Counted from the stretch's first letter, positions 34,225 through 44,621 are shown. The stretch is 64,000 nt of DNA from Polaribacter cellanae (GCF_017569185.1 NZ_CP071869.1:1602001-1666000); one strand, 5' to 3'. Made by a program: numbers and translations. Notes: generated by a model from the letters alone, not told the origin.

Positions 34225-36843
34225 ATGAAATCTCAAGATGTTCGTACTACTTTTTTAAACTTTTATAAAGAAAAACAGCATTTAATTGTACCTTCTGCTC
34301 CTATGGTTACCAAAGACGACCCCACTTTACTATTTGTAAACTCTGGTATGGCACCATTTAAAGAGTATTTCTTAGGAAATGGAACTCCAAAAAATAACCG
34401 AATTGCAGATTCGCAAAAATGTTTACGAGTTTCAGGAAAACACAACGATTTAGAAGAAGTGGGTTACGACACCTATCATCATACATTATTCGAAATGTTA
34501 GGAAATTGGTCTTTTGGAGATTATTTTAAAAAAGAAGCAATTGCTTGGGCTTGGGAACTATTAACCGAAGTTTATAAAATTGACAAAGACATTTTATATG
34601 TTACTGTTTTTGAAGGAACTGAAGATTCCGACAATTTAAAAATGGATACTGAAGCGTATGATTTATGGAAAGAATTTATTGCGGAAGACCGGATTTTAAA
34701 AGGAAATAAAAAGGATAATTTCTGGGAAATGGGCGAGCAAGGACCTTGTGGCCCTTGTTCTGAAATTCATGTAGATATTCGTTCTGTCGAAGAAAAAGCG
34801 AAAGTAGATGGACGCACTTTAATTAATGAAGACCATCCGCAAGTAGTAGAAATTTGGAATTTGGTTTTTATGCAATACAACCGAAAAGCAGATGGTTCGC
34901 TTGAAAATTTACCCAATAAACATATAGATACTGGAATGGGTTTCGAACGTTTGTGTATGGTTTTACAAAACGTACAATCGAATTACGATACAGATGTTTT
35001 TACACCAATTATTAGAGAAATTGAAACCATTACCAATACAAAATATGGAAATAACGAAAAACAAGACATTGCAACTCGTGTAATTTCCGATCACGTAAGA
35101 GCTGTTGCTTTTTCAATTGCAGATGGACAACTGCCAAGTAATACTGGTGCTGGTTATGTAATTCGTAGAATTTTACGAAGAGCCGTTCGTTATGGATTTA
35201 CTTTTTTGGATAAAAAAGAACCTTTTCTTTATAGATTGGTAGATGTTTTAAGCAAAAAAATGGGCGAAGCTTTCCCAGAATTGAAAGCTCAAAAACAATT
35301 GATAGAAAGTGTAATTAAAGAGGAAGAAACTTCTTTTTTAAGAACTTTAGATCAAGGTTTGGTTTTGTTAGATGCAATTATCAAAAATGCTTCCTCAAAA
35401 GAAATTTCTGGAGAAAAAGTGTTCGAATTATATGATACTTTTGGTTTTCCTGTAGATTTAACTGCTTTAATTCTTTCTGAAAAAGGATTTACTTTAGATG
35501 AAAAAGGATTCCAAGAGGAACTTCAGAAACAAAAAAATAGATCGAGAGCCGCAAGCGAAATGTCTACCGACGATTGGACTATTTTAATAGAGGATACTCT
35601 AGAAGAATTTATTGGTTACGATACTTTGGAAGCAAATGTAAAACTAACGAGATACAGAAAAGTTACTTCTAAAAAAGATGGCGAAATGTATCAGTTGGTA
35701 TTCAATTTAACACCTTTTTATCCTGAAGGTGGTGGACAAGTTGGCGATAAAGGATATTTAGAAGACATTCATGGAGATGTCGTTTATATTTTAGATACCA
35801 AAAAAGAAAACAACGTAATTATTCATTTTACGAAAAACCTTCCAAAGCACTTAAATGAGAGTTTTAAAGCGGTTGTAGATGAAAAACAACGTTACAGAAC
35901 CGAGTGCAACCATACAGCAACACATCTTTTACACCAAGCTTTAAGAGAAATTTTAGGCACGCATGTAGCGCAAAAAGGATCTGCAGTACATTCTAAATAT
36001 TTACGTTTCGATTTTTCTCATTTTTCTAAATTAACAGTTGATGAATTACGAGATATAGAAGATTTTGTAAACGCAAGAATTGCTGGTAAAATTCCTTTAG
36101 TTGAAAGAAGGAACATTCCAATACAACAAGCTTTAAACGAAGGTGCTTTGGCTTTGTTTGGCGAAAAATATGGCGACACTGTTAGAGCTATAAAATTTGG
36201 AAAATCTATGGAACTTTGTGGTGGAACGCATGTAAAAAATACAGCTGATATTTGGCATTTTAAAATAAAATCGGAAGGCGCAGTTGCTGCAGGAATTCGT
36301 AGAATAGAAGCGATTACAAACGAAGCTGTTAAAGACTTTTATTATGAAAATAATAGAACTTTATTTGAAATTAAAGACTTGTTAAATAACGCAAAAGAAC
36401 CTGTAAAAGCAGTGCAGAAATTGCAAGAGGAAAATGCCAGTTTACAAAAGCAAATAGAGCAACTTTTAAAAGACAAAGCCAAAAATTTATCTGGAGAATT
36501 AAAAAGCCAGTTACAAGAAATTAATGGTGTTCAATTTTTAGCGACAAAAGTAGATTTAGACGCAAACGGAATTAAGAATTTAGCTTTCGATTTAGGAAAA
36601 GACCACAAAAATTTATTTTTATTATTCGCAACTGCTCCAAGTAAAGAAAAAGCAATGCTAACGTGTTATATTTCTAAAGAATTAGCCAACGAACGTGGTT
36701 ACGATGCAGGGAAAGTAGTAAGAGAACTAGGAAAATTAATTCATGGTGGTGGTGGAGGACAAAATTTCTTCGCAACTGCTGGTGGAAAAAACCCTGGAGG
36801 AATACCTAAAGCTTTGGAAAAAGCTCAGGACTATATTGTTTAA
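34225..36843 (+). CDS. alaS: alanine--tRNA ligase
   Basis: 872 residues, the normal length. Class II catalytic core from [14 protein letters not shown] with motif SGMAPFK, then the editing domain with zinc ligands in [11 protein letters not shown] and CGGTH, and the C-Ala/DHHA1 region ending [17 protein letters not shown]. It charges tRNA-Ala and clears mischarged Ser/Gly. Four bases separate it from the GSCFA gene, suggesting read-through. Confidence 0.98.
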   Translation: MKSQDVRTTFLNFYKEKQHLIVPSAPMVTKDDPTLLFVNSGMAPFKEYFLGNGTPKNNRIADSQKCLRVSGKHNDLEEVGYDTYHHTLFEMLGNWSFGDYFKKEAIAWAWELLTEVYKIDKDILYVTVFEGTEDSDNLKMDTEAYDLWKEFIAEDRILKGNKKDNFWEMGEQGPCGPCSEIHVDIRSVEEKAKVDGRTLINEDHPQVVEIWNLVFMQYNRKADGSLENLPNKHIDTGMGFERLCMVLQNVQSNYDTDVFTPIIREIETITNTKYGNNEKQDIATRVISDHVRAVAFSIADGQLPSNTGAGYVIRRILRRAVRYGFTFLDKKEPFLYRLVDVLSKKMGEAFPELKAQKQLIESVIKEEETSFLRTLDQGLVLLDAIIKNASSKEISGEKVFELYDTFGFPVDLTALILSEKGFTLDEKGFQEELQKQKNRSRAASEMSTDDWTILIEDTLEEFIGYDTLEANVKLTRYRKVTSKKDGEMYQLVFNLTPFYPEGGGQVGDKGYLEDIHGDVVYILDTKKENNVIIHFTKNLPKHLNESFKAVVDEKQRYRTECNHTATHLLHQALREILGTHVAQKGSAVHSKYLRFDFSHFSKLTVDELRDIEDFVNARIAGKIPLVERRNIPIQQALNEGALALFGEKYGDTVRAIKFGKSMELCGGTHVKNTADIWHFKIKSEGAVAAGIRRIEAITNEAVKDFYYENNRTLFEIKDLLNNAKEPVKAVQKLQEENASLQKQIEQLLKDKAKNLSGELKSQLQEINGVQFLATKVDLDANGIKNLAFDLGKDHKNLFLLFATAPSKEKAMLTCYISKELANERGYDAGKVVRELGKLIHGGGGGQNFFATAGGKNPGGIPKALEKAQDYIV

Positions 36844-36847
36844 AAAA

Positions 36848-37801
36848 ATGAATCTGCTAACCCAAATTCCACTTAAGAAAAAGGCTAGAAACCAAATAGA
36901 TTATAATTCTAAAATTCTCTTATTAGGTTCTTGTTTTTCAGAAAATATTGGTAATAAATTAGCATTCTATAAATTTCAGTCAGTTCAAAATCCTTTTGGA
37001 ATATTGTTTCAACCAAAAGCTATTGAGAAAATTATTACAAATGCAATCAACGAAAAAAATTATTCGGAAGACGATTTAATTTACCAAAATGAACGTTGGC
37101 ATTGTTTTGAGGCACATTCTAATTTAAGTGCTGCTGATAAAAATGAGTTACTACACAACTTAAATTCTGCAATTTCTTTAACTAAAAAACAACTTACAGA
37201 AACTTCTCATATAATTATTACTTTAGGAACTTCTTGGGTATACAGATTTATAGAAACAGATACAATTGTTGCAAATTGCCATAAAATTCCACAGAAAAAA
37301 TTCTTAAAAGAACTACTGACTGTAAATGAAATTTCCGAAAGTTTAGAAGCAATTATCGAACTTATAAAAACTGTAAATAAAGAGGCTATAATTTTATTTA
37401 CAGTGTCTCCTGTTAGACATTTAAAGGATGGTTTTGTGGAAAATATGCGAAGTAAATCGCATTTAATTTCGGGTATTCACCAACTTCTCGACTGCAGCCG
37501 AAGAAACATTTCTTACTTTCCTTCTTATGAAATTATGATGGACGAATTGCGAGACTATCGTTTTTATGCGGAAGACATGATTCATCCGAACAAAACAGCC
37601 ATCAATTATATTTGGGAAAAATTTGTAGCTACTTGGTTTACTGAAGATTCTAAAACGACCATGCAAGAAGTTGAAATGATTCAAAAAGGAATTGCTCACA
37701 AACCTTTTCATGAGAATTCTGAAAAACATCAGAAATTTTTAAAAAATTTAGACCATAAAAAAGCTAAAATTACAACTGATTTTCCTTTTATTTCGTTCTA
37801 A
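36848..37801 (+). CDS. GSCFA domain protein
   Basis: 317 residues from ATG 36848, four bases after alaS; the frame is open further upstream within alaS but the family begins near MNLLTQIPLK. The namesake motif appears as LLGSCFSENIG, and ITLGTSWVYR, TVSPVRHLKDG and DEFRDYRFYAEDMIHP-like segments (here DELRDYRFYAEDMIHP) confirm a GSCFA/SGNH-type hydrolase-like protein. The substrate is unknown. Genes next to alaS carry this family in many Flavobacteriaceae. Confidence 0.9.
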   Translation: MNLLTQIPLKKKARNQIDYNSKILLLGSCFSENIGNKLAFYKFQSVQNPFGILFQPKAIEKIITNAINEKNYSEDDLIYQNERWHCFEAHSNLSAADKNELLHNLNSAISLTKKQLTETSHIIITLGTSWVYRFIETDTIVANCHKIPQKKFLKELLTVNEISESLEAIIELIKTVNKEAIILFTVSPVRHLKDGFVENMRSKSHLISGIHQLLDCSRRNISYFPSYEIMMDELRDYRFYAEDMIHPNKTAINYIWEKFVATWFTEDSKTTMQEVEMIQKGIAHKPFHENSEKHQKFLKNLDHKKAKITTDFPFISF

Positions 37802-38051
37802 AATAAGGGCATTTGTCATATTTTTTTTACTAATGTATTATTTCTGATTTTTACGGCTTGTAAAACAAGCTATATATTAAAATCTATCTTTTATTCGACA
37901 TAATAAAATGCTTTTATTTGGCTGAGTTCCATTTATCTTTTATTTTTTTAATAACAAGTTACCAAACGTGGTGCTCCAATAACGCCAAATATTGCTTTAA
38001 AAACACTTAATTTATTACGAAATTCAAAAAAAAAATTAGAACAAAAAAGAA
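37802..38051. other. degenerate intergenic stretch
   Basis: No intact gene. A GGCTTGTAAAACAAGC hairpin (near 37855) may end GSCFA transcription. Hydrophobic and lysine-rich fragments nearer 37930-38050 could be the transmembrane and coiled-coil linker of the decayed LuxR regulator that follows, but this is weak. Confidence 0.35.
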
Positions 38052-38250
38052 GAGTTAGAGGGAATAAAATTATCGAAAATAGAAACATAAATTATTATTA
38101 ATAAGGGAGTTAAACTATAACGAAATTTCAAATAATTTAATTATTTCGACTTCTCCAGTTAAAAAACATATCGAAAACATTTACAAAAAACTACAACTAC
38201 ACAGTAAAATGGAAACTGTAATAAAAGCGCAAAAAAGAAATCTTATTTAA
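38052..38250 (+). pseudogene. remnant of LuxR-type regulator C-terminal HTH
   Basis: Two frames together give ELEGIKLSKIET, a stop, then NYNEISNNLIISTSPVKKH and IENIYKKLQLHSKMETVIKA. This is the recognition-helix half of a LuxR/FixJ helix-turn-helix (compare the usual NxEIAxxLxISxxTVKxHIxNIYxKL). At least one in-frame stop and one frameshift near 38110 show decay. In Flavobacteriaceae such HTHs often end TPR-transmembrane regulators; the N-terminal part is gone. Confidence 0.7.
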
Positions 38251-38292
38251 AAAATTAAATTTTGTACCTTTAAAAAATAGTCGTTATTAAAA

Positions 38293-38685
38293 ATGATTCG
38301 AAAAATTTTAACAGGTATAATCGCAGGTACTTTAATTGGTATGTTTGTTACTTCTGTAATTGTAACAAATACAAATAATTTGCTGGAATTATTTTTAACT
38401 AAAATTACAGCAACTTCAATAATTGCAGGAGTTTTTTGTGGAGTATATAATTCCATTTCAAAATCGAAACTGCAAACTTTTTTTGTATCTATTGTTATAG
38501 GAATTATTTTATTTTACATAAAATATTTAACAACTGGTCACGATTTTGATGCCTTAACAATGGGCGCTTTTGTAGGTGCAATGTTAGGTGGCGTTTTTGC
38601 GATTATTACTAAAATACTGGATTCTTATAGTATTTACAACCGCCTTCAAAAACGAAGAAAAAAAGGGTTTGGCAACTATCGTTAG
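38293..38685 (+). CDS. hypothetical membrane protein
   Basis: 130 residues with three or four hydrophobic, glycine-rich segments (ILTGIIAGTLIGMFVTSVIV, ITATSIIAGVFCGVYNSI, FFVSIVIGIILFYIKYL, MGAFVGAMLGGVFAIITKIL) and a basic C terminus RLQKRRKKGFGNYR. I do not recognise a family. Its TAG stop overlaps the stop codon of the convergent rhodanese gene by four bases. Inner-membrane location is inferred from the positive-inside tail. Confidence 0.7.
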   Translation: MIRKILTGIIAGTLIGMFVTSVIVTNTNNLLELFLTKITATSIIAGVFCGVYNSISKSKLQTFFVSIVIGIILFYIKYLTTGHDFDALTMGAFVGAMLGGVFAIITKILDSYSIYNRLQKRRKKGFGNYR

Positions 38686-38993
38686 TCTAAATGCTGTGCC
38701 ACATTTTGCCATGGACCACCATTTACAACATCTACACCATTTTGAGCTAAAAATTGTGTTGCTTGCCCACTTCTTCCTCCACTTCTACAAACTGCAATTA
38801 TAGGTTTTTCCCAAGATTTTATTTGCTCTATTTCTAACGGAATTAAATTTAAAACGATGTGTTTCGAGTTTTCAATATGCCCTTCATTCCACTCAACTTG
38901 CGTTCTAACATCTAAAATTATTGCATCTTTCTCTAAATACTCTTTTATAACTTCAGCTTTATCTTTCTGACTAAAAATTCCAAACAATCCCAT
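38682..38993 (-). CDS. single-domain rhodanese
   Basis: 103 residues. The rhodanese fold is shown by ILDVRTQVEWNEGHIENS and the active-site loop CRSGGRS with Cys69 as the persulfide carrier. Single-domain rhodaneses move sulfane sulfur or serve as redox carriers. It lies 11 bases downstream of the aromatic amino acid hydroxylase gene on the same strand, so they are probably co-transcribed, though no pathway link is known. Confidence 0.92.
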   Translation of the reverse strand: MGLFGIFSQKDKAEVIKEYLEKDAIILDVRTQVEWNEGHIENSKHIVLNLIPLEIEQIKSWEKPIIAVCRSGGRSGQATQFLAQNGVDVVNGGPWQNVAQHLD

Positions 38994-39004
38994 TTTTTAA
39001 TAGT

Positions 39005-40765
39005 TTATAATTGTAATTCGTTTACCTGCAACAAATTCAATCCGTTTTCAATTAATTTTTTATACACTTTATTTTTCTGTAACTCCAAAAGATAATTTAA
39101 AATATCTGTTTGTACAGCAAAATTATTTTGCAAAGCTACTTCATATAATTCTAAACTAAGCAACCAATCTAAAGGAAAATTTATTTTTACTTGATTAAAA
39201 ATAGATTTTATTTTTTCTTGAGAGGCTGTGTTTGTTGAGCGCATTTCACGAACATGGTCGTATAAATTGTAGAGAACTTTCTCGTTTTCGGAATATTTAA
39301 TTTTATGCGTTTTCGTTTCAGAAACCTTAGATGTATCTTCAAAAGAATTGATATCTGCAGCTCCAGAATAGGCTGAGACTACTTCTTTACCAACTGCCAT
39401 ATCGTAAATACCCCATTCTGGTTTAAATAACACAGTTTCTCCATGTGTAACTGTACAGTTTTCGAAAGAAATTATTAAGATTTTACCTCTTAAATCTCTA
39501 GTTCCTGTAATTACATCTCCTTCTACTCTAACTCCACCTTCAAACTCTAGTGTTATTTTTTTGCCTTCGTAAATTTGGTAAGCTTCTAAATCTCTTGGGC
39601 TCATATTTTCAATGGCAATATTAATACCTTTCAGCTTTCCTACAGGGCTCCCAAAACCACTAGAATGGTTTTCTACTCCATGGCCAATTAATTCTTTGTC
39701 TCTGTTTGCTAAAGCTGTATTTCCTGTCGTTTGAAAGTAAATTGGTTTTCCATTTTCATCTTCAATAACATTAGTAAAAACGCCCGAAATTTGAATTCCT
39801 GTACTTAATTCTATCGTTCCTAAGTTTTTGGAATTCATCAATTTTTGAATGCCTTTTAAACCTCCTTTTCGAATTGCCATTTTATTGGCAAACTGCTCTA
39901 ACACCAAACTTAAATGTGCAAAATCTGGTGTTACAAATAATTGCGGTTGTGGTTTTGTAATGTCGAAATTTATATTTGCAGCTTCAATCGAATAAGGTAC
40001 TTTTTTTACTTCACCTTTCATACACCAAGCACTCTCGCCAATGGATGAAAGTAACCCTGCTCCATAAATTTTTGGGGCTTCTAAGCTACCAATTAAACCA
40101 TATTCTACAGTCCACCAATGTAAGTTTCTAATTTGTGCCATTTCAGACAATTCTCCCATATTATCTTGCAGATATTCTACTTTTGCTTGTGCTTCTTCTA
40201 CTTCTTTTTCTGTAGAATTTGGGTCTTCTTTTAAAATAGACAACAAACGAATTGCTTCGTACATTTCGTAATCTTTTGCAGAGGAAATTGCTTTGCTACC
40301 AATTTCGCCAAATCGCCTTAAATATTCTGCATATTCTGGATTGGAAATAATGGGCGCATGTCCTGCAGCTTCATGAATAATATCTGGTGCTGGAGTATAT
40401 TCTATGTGATTAATTGTTCGCATATCTGATGCAATTACCAACACATTATAGGCTTGAAACTCCATAAAAGCATTGGGTGGAATAAAACCATCTACAGAAA
40501 CTGCAGCCCAACCAATGTCTTTTAAAATACGATTCATGCCTTCCATATGTGGAATTTTATCGATAGAAATTCCTGTTTTTTTCAAACCTTTTACATACGA
40601 ATCGTGTGCAACTTTACTCAAATAATCGACATTCATTCTCATTACATAACGCCAAACTGCTTGGTTTTGCGCTGTATATTCGTCATACGGTTGTTGCACC
40701 ACAAACTTGTGTAAATGTTTGGGAAGTTTCTTGGTAACATCGTTCAATTCAAAATGAGCATCCAT
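39005..40765 (-). CDS. pterin-dependent aromatic amino acid hydroxylase with C-terminal extension
   Basis: 586 residues from ATG 40765 (an in-frame TTG three codons upstream is less likely). The catalytic iron ligands are His131 and His136 (HEAAGH) and Glu221 (WWTVEYG), all conserved with phenylalanine 4-monooxygenase, which makes tyrosine from phenylalanine using tetrahydropterin and O2. Bacterial enzymes are often ~270 residues; this has an extra ~270-residue C-terminal part (from about 320) of unknown fold, as in other Bacteroidetes. Phe versus Trp preference cannot be told. Confidence 0.93.
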   Translation of the reverse strand: MDAHFELNDVTKKLPKHLHKFVVQQPYDEYTAQNQAVWRYVMRMNVDYLSKVAHDSYVKGLKKTGISIDKIPHMEGMNRILKDIGWAAVSVDGFIPPNAFMEFQAYNVLVIASDMRTINHIEYTPAPDIIHEAAGHAPIISNPEYAEYLRRFGEIGSKAISSAKDYEMYEAIRLLSILKEDPNSTEKEVEEAQAKVEYLQDNMGELSEMAQIRNLHWWTVEYGLIGSLEAPKIYGAGLLSSIGESAWCMKGEVKKVPYSIEAANINFDITKPQPQLFVTPDFAHLSLVLEQFANKMAIRKGGLKGIQKLMNSKNLGTIELSTGIQISGVFTNVIEDENGKPIYFQTTGNTALANRDKELIGHGVENHSSGFGSPVGKLKGINIAIENMSPRDLEAYQIYEGKKITLEFEGGVRVEGDVITGTRDLRGKILIISFENCTVTHGETVLFKPEWGIYDMAVGKEVVSAYSGAADINSFEDTSKVSETKTHKIKYSENEKVLYNLYDHVREMRSTNTASQEKIKSIFNQVKINFPLDWLLSLELYEVALQNNFAVQTDILNYLLELQKNKVYKKLIENGLNLLQVNELQL

Positions 40766-40966
40766 AACATACAATTATAATATTCTTACAAAATTACATA
40801 TTATAATATTGTTTTTATATTTTTTAACATCCAAAAGCTCCTTTTTCTGTATTTATATTTATAACATTTTTTTTAAACTGATTGATAAATAATTTTAGTG
40901 AAAAATTAACTTTTGTAACATTTCTATATTTTTTATTACTAATAAGCAAACACTAAATTATTTATT

Positions 40967-41233
40967 ATGAGTTTTGGAGGTTCTGTTTCTGCGATGATTG
41001 CAAGTTTAAAAGCAAATAAAAGAACTCGAGTTTCTACTTTTGATAAAATAAAAGATTTAAAAAAATGTACCAAAAGCGAATTGCATTTTAAAAACAAAGC
41101 AACTCCAAAAGAAATTGCAGAAATTAGAGAAAAAATGCAGAAAGAAAATAATATTATTTTCTTTCGAAAAGTACTTGTAATAATTATTTTATTGGCAGTT
41201 ATCCTTTACGCTATCGGTTTCGTAAAAAATTAA
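40967..41233 (+). CDS. small conserved single-span membrane protein
   Basis: 88 residues. A conserved start MSFGGSVSAMIASLKANK, a basic middle (TFDKIKDLKK, KEIAEIREKMQKEN) and one C-terminal membrane span (VLVIIILLAVILYAIGFV). I recall this family as common in Flavobacteriaceae, sometimes mislabelled riboflavin synthase; the sequence shows no such enzyme. It is probably tail-anchored with its charged part in the cytosol. Function unknown. Confidence 0.8.
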   Translation: MSFGGSVSAMIASLKANKRTRVSTFDKIKDLKKCTKSELHFKNKATPKEIAEIREKMQKENNIIFFRKVLVIIILLAVILYAIGFVKN

Positions 41234-41276
41234 AGAGAAGCCAAAAATCTTTCTTATTTTTACTGTTCAATTTTAG

Positions 41277-42797
41277 ATGATGAATAAGAAAGTAATTTTA
41301 ATGATTTTGGATGGTTGGGGAATTACACAAGATCCAAAAGTATCCGCAATTTACAACGCAAACACACCATATATTAACAATTTATACAAGCAATATCCGC
41401 ATGCGGAATTAAGAACCGATGGTTTGCATGTTGGTTTGCCTGAAGGACAAATGGGAAATTCGGAAGTTGGTCATATGAATTTAGGTGCTGGTAGAATTGT
41501 ATATCAAAATTTAGCGAGAATTAACAAAGCTGTTAAAGAAAAAACTTTAGGAAAAGAAAAAGTATTGATAGATACTTTTAACTACGCCAAAGAAAACAAT
41601 AAAAATGTACACTTATTAGGCTTAGTTTCTAATGGAGGAATTCATGCGCATATAGATCATTTAAAAGGAATTTTAGATGTAGCGAAAGAAAATAATGTAG
41701 AAAATGTATTCTTACATGCTTTTACAGATGGACGAGATTGCGACCCAAAATCTGGTACTTTTTTCATAAATGATATTCAAAATTACATGAAAGAAACCAC
41801 TGGAGAATTAGCAACTGTAACTGGGCGTTATTATGCAATGGATAGAGATAATCGTTGGGAAAGAATTGGCATTGCTTACAAAGGTCTTGTAAATGGTATT
41901 GGAACAAAAACCACAGATGTTATTGCAACCATAAACAAGCATTATGAAGCTGATATTACTGATGAGTTTATAGAACCCATTATCTTAACAAATGAAGATG
42001 GAACTCCAAAAACCCAAATAAAAGATGGTGATGTTGTTTTATTTTTTAATTATAGAACAGACAGAGGAAGAGAATTAACAAATGCCTTGTCTCAAAATGA
42101 TTTTCCTGATTTTGGAATGAAAAAATTAGACCTTTATTACACAACCATTACTTTATATGACGATACTTTTAAAGGTATAAACACCATTTACACAAACGAA
42201 AATATTAAAAATACCTTGGGAGAAGTTTTATCGAAAGCTGGCAAAAGACAGATTAGAATTGCGGAAACAGAAAAATATCCACATGTTACTTTTTTCTTTT
42301 CTGGCGGACAAGAAACTCCTTTCGAAGGCGAATCTCGTATTTTAAGAAATTCACCAAAAGTAGCAACCTACGACTTAAAACCAGAAATGAGTGCCTATGA
42401 ATTAAGAGATGCACTTTGTAAAGATTTAGAAAAAGGAGAGGCAGATTTTGTTTGCTTAAACTTTGCAAATGGAGATATGGTTGGGCATACTGGAATTATG
42501 GAAGCTGCTATTAAAGCGTGCGAAACTGTAGATATTTGTGCAAAAGACGTAATTGAAACAGGTTTAAAAAACGGATATTCTACTTTATTAATAGCAGATC
42601 ATGGAAATTGCGAAACAATGATGAATCCAGATGGCTCTCCTCATACATCTCACACTACAAACCCTGTTCCTTTTATTTTAATTGATAATGAAATAAAATC
42701 CGTAAAAAGTGGTATCTTGGGCGATATTGCCCCTACTATTTTAGATTTAATGGGCGTAGAACAACCAAAAGAAATGACACAACATTCTTTATTATAA
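41277..42797 (+). CDS. gpmI: 2,3-bisphosphoglycerate-independent phosphoglycerate mutase
   Basis: 506 residues, normal length. Alkaline-phosphatase-superfamily enzyme interconverting 3- and 2-phosphoglycerate with two Mn ions. Visible: ILDGWG with metal Asp12, the catalytic Ser62 in GQMGNSEVGHMNLGAG, FTDGRDCDP, FNYRTDRGRE and ADHGNCE near the C terminus. The thioredoxin-like lipoprotein, HAD and map genes follow on the same strand. Confidence 0.97.
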   Translation: MMNKKVILMILDGWGITQDPKVSAIYNANTPYINNLYKQYPHAELRTDGLHVGLPEGQMGNSEVGHMNLGAGRIVYQNLARINKAVKEKTLGKEKVLIDTFNYAKENNKNVHLLGLVSNGGIHAHIDHLKGILDVAKENNVENVFLHAFTDGRDCDPKSGTFFINDIQNYMKETTGELATVTGRYYAMDRDNRWERIGIAYKGLVNGIGTKTTDVIATINKHYEADITDEFIEPIILTNEDGTPKTQIKDGDVVLFFNYRTDRGRELTNALSQNDFPDFGMKKLDLYYTTITLYDDTFKGINTIYTNENIKNTLGEVLSKAGKRQIRIAETEKYPHVTFFFSGGQETPFEGESRILRNSPKVATYDLKPEMSAYELRDALCKDLEKGEADFVCLNFANGDMVGHTGIMEAAIKACETVDICAKDVIETGLKNGYSTLLIADHGNCETMMNPDGSPHTSHTTNPVPFILIDNEIKSVKSGILGDIAPTILDLMGVEQPKEMTQHSLL

Positions 42798-42815
42798 AAT
42801 TAAAAATCTTAAAAA

Positions 42816-43346
42816 ATGAAATATCTATTTTTATTCTTATTTACAATAACACTAACTTCTTGCAGTGCACAACAAGAAATTACAGCAGCAAAAAACAAAA
42901 GTGGAGACTTAGTTGGTTTTGCTAATAAAACCTCTTTTATGCAAGCGCCTTACAATGCTTGGTTTACTCAAAATTATAAGAATTATAAACCAGATGCTAA
43001 AACCATCGAAGCTTTAAAAAAAGAATTAAAAGGCTATAAAATTAAAGGTTTTATGGGAACTTGGTGTGGAGATAGTAAGAGAGAAACACCACATTTATTC
43101 AAAATATTAGAAGCTGCAAATTTTAACATGAATAAATTAGAATTGGTTACTGTAAATCGTTCTAAAAAAACACCAGATAATTTACAAGAAAGTTTCAATA
43201 TTTTAAGAGTACCAACCTTTATTTTTTATAAAAATGATAAAGAAGTAGGTCGTTATGTAGAATATGCAAGAGAATCTTTAGAAAAAGATATTTTAAAAAT
43301 TCTTTCAAAACAACCTTACAAACATTCCTACGATAAAAGTAAATAA
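42816..43346 (+). CDS. thioredoxin-family lipoprotein with single-cysteine active site
   Basis: 176 residues with lipobox TLTSC (Cys16). The thioredoxin fold carries FMGTWCGDSKRETP, so Cys84 is present but the second redox cysteine is replaced (CGDS instead of CxxC), a variant familiar in Bacteroidetes. RVPTFIFYKN supplies the cis-proline. It likely sits in the periplasm or outer envelope as a reductase-like or chaperone protein. Its TAA overlaps the next ATG by one base, coupling it to the HAD gene. Confidence 0.88.
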   Translation: MKYLFLFLFTITLTSCSAQQEITAAKNKSGDLVGFANKTSFMQAPYNAWFTQNYKNYKPDAKTIEALKKELKGYKIKGFMGTWCGDSKRETPHLFKILEAANFNMNKLELVTVNRSKKTPDNLQESFNILRVPTFIFYKNDKEVGRYVEYARESLEKDILKILSKQPYKHSYDKSK

Positions 43347-43747
43347 TGCCTTTTAACAACAACCTATTAATTGCAGTAGATTTTGATGGCACCATTGTAG
43401 AAGACGCATATCCAGAAATTGGAAAACCATTAATTTTTGCTTTTGAAACACTTCGCAAACTACAATCCGAAGGTTACAGATTAATACTTTGGACCTATAG
43501 AAGTGGTGCTAAATTAGAGGAAGCTGTTGCTTTTTGTAAAAAAAATGGCATCGAATTTTATGCAGTAAACAATAGTTATCCTGAAGAAAATTTCGACGGA
43601 AAAGACAGCAGGAAAATCCATGCAGATTTATTTATCGACGACAGAAATATTGGTGGTTTTATTGGTTGGACAGCTGTTTACAAACAAATTTTTAACTACG
43701 AACCAATTGTAAAAAAGAGAAGAGGTTTTTTCTCTTTTTTCAAATAG
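43346..43747 (+). CDS. HAD-like small phosphatase
   Basis: 133 residues. HAD motif I is VDFDGT (Asp12/Asp14) and the C-terminal FIDDRNIGG supplies the acidic motif; WTYRSG fits motif II. It lacks a cap domain. This BT0820-like group has no firmly known substrate. It overlaps the thioredoxin-like gene's stop (TAATG), an operon sign. Confidence 0.88.
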   Translation: MPFNNNLLIAVDFDGTIVEDAYPEIGKPLIFAFETLRKLQSEGYRLILWTYRSGAKLEEAVAFCKKNGIEFYAVNNSYPEENFDGKDSRKIHADLFIDDRNIGGFIGWTAVYKQIFNYEPIVKKRRGFFSFFK

Positions 43748-43779
43748 CCTAACTACACTCTAAATTCTTTAAATTATAG

Positions 43780-43787
43780 TAACTTTG
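43780..43787 (+). promoter_or_regulatory. TAACTTTG box for map
   Basis: Perfect TAnnTTTG match 18 bases before ATG 43806; the in-frame TTG at 43785 lies inside it and is rejected as start. Confidence 0.6.
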
Positions 43788-43805
43788 CGTTTCAATTTTT
43801 TTAAT

Positions 43806-44609
43806 ATGATTCAAATTAAAACCAAAGAAGAAATAGAAATTATGCGCGAAAGTGCATTAATCGTTTCTAAAACTTTAGGAATGTTAGCCAAAGAAGTAAA
43901 ACCTGGTGTTTCTAGTTTATATTTAGATAAACTTGCAGAAGATTTTATTAGAGCAGAAGGTGCAATTCCTGGTTTTTTAGGTTTGTACGACTTCCCTAAT
44001 ACCCTTTGTATGAGTCCGAATTCGCAAGTAGTTCATGGAATTCCTAATAAAAATCCGTTAAAAGAAGGTGATATTATTTCCATAGATTGTGGCGCTAAGA
44101 AAAACGGGTTTTATGGAGATCATGCTTACACGTTTGCAGTTGGCGAAATAGAGGAAGCCACCAAAAAACTATTAGAAGTTACTAGAGAAAGTTTATATGT
44201 TGGTATTCGAGAATTCAAAGCAGGAAATCGTGTTGGAGATGTTGGGTATGCCATTCAAAAATTTACGGAAGACCATGGTTATGGAGTTGTAAGAGAATTG
44301 GTAGGTCATGGTTTAGGAAAAGAAATGCACGAAGATCCAGAAATGCCAAATTACGGACGAAGAGGAAAAGGAAAAAAATTTGCAGAAGGCATGGTTGTAG
44401 CTATTGAACCAATGACAAATTTAGGAACACATAAAATAAGACAACATTCGGATGGTTGGACAATTACCACTTTAGATAATAAACCATCTGCACATTTCGA
44501 GCATGATGTTGCGATTTTAAATGGAAAGCCAGAATTACTTTCTACGTTTAAATATGTTCATGAGGCTTTAGGGATTGTTACTGATGAGGAGGAGGAATTT
44601 CGACAGTAA
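43806..44609 (+). CDS. map: type I methionine aminopeptidase
   Basis: 267 residues from ATG 43806. It removes the initiator methionine from nascent proteins. The two-metal site is visible in ISIDCGAKKNGFYGDHA (both Asp), LVGHGLGKEMHEDP (His) and AIEPM plus the C-terminal FEHDVA (Glu). Fold is pita-bread. It has its own promoter box although it follows the gpmI-thioredoxin-HAD genes closely. Confidence 0.97.
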   Translation: MIQIKTKEEIEIMRESALIVSKTLGMLAKEVKPGVSSLYLDKLAEDFIRAEGAIPGFLGLYDFPNTLCMSPNSQVVHGIPNKNPLKEGDIISIDCGAKKNGFYGDHAYTFAVGEIEEATKKLLEVTRESLYVGIREFKAGNRVGDVGYAIQKFTEDHGYGVVRELVGHGLGKEMHEDPEMPNYGRRGKGKKFAEGMVVAIEPMTNLGTHKIRQHSDGWTITTLDNKPSAHFEHDVAILNGKPELLSTFKYVHEALGIVTDEEEEFRQ

Positions 44610-44621
44610 TTATTACGCAGA

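Noticed and set aside
36743..36847. GTG start for the GSCFA protein inside alaS
   Set aside because: It would overlap alaS by 100 bases; the family N terminus begins at ATG 36848, four bases after alaS.
37478..37505. TTCTCGACTGC segment in the GSCFA gene as another copy of the msrA repeat
   Set aside because: Only about 11 bases resemble the repeat, there is no inverted partner and the reading frame is uninterrupted.
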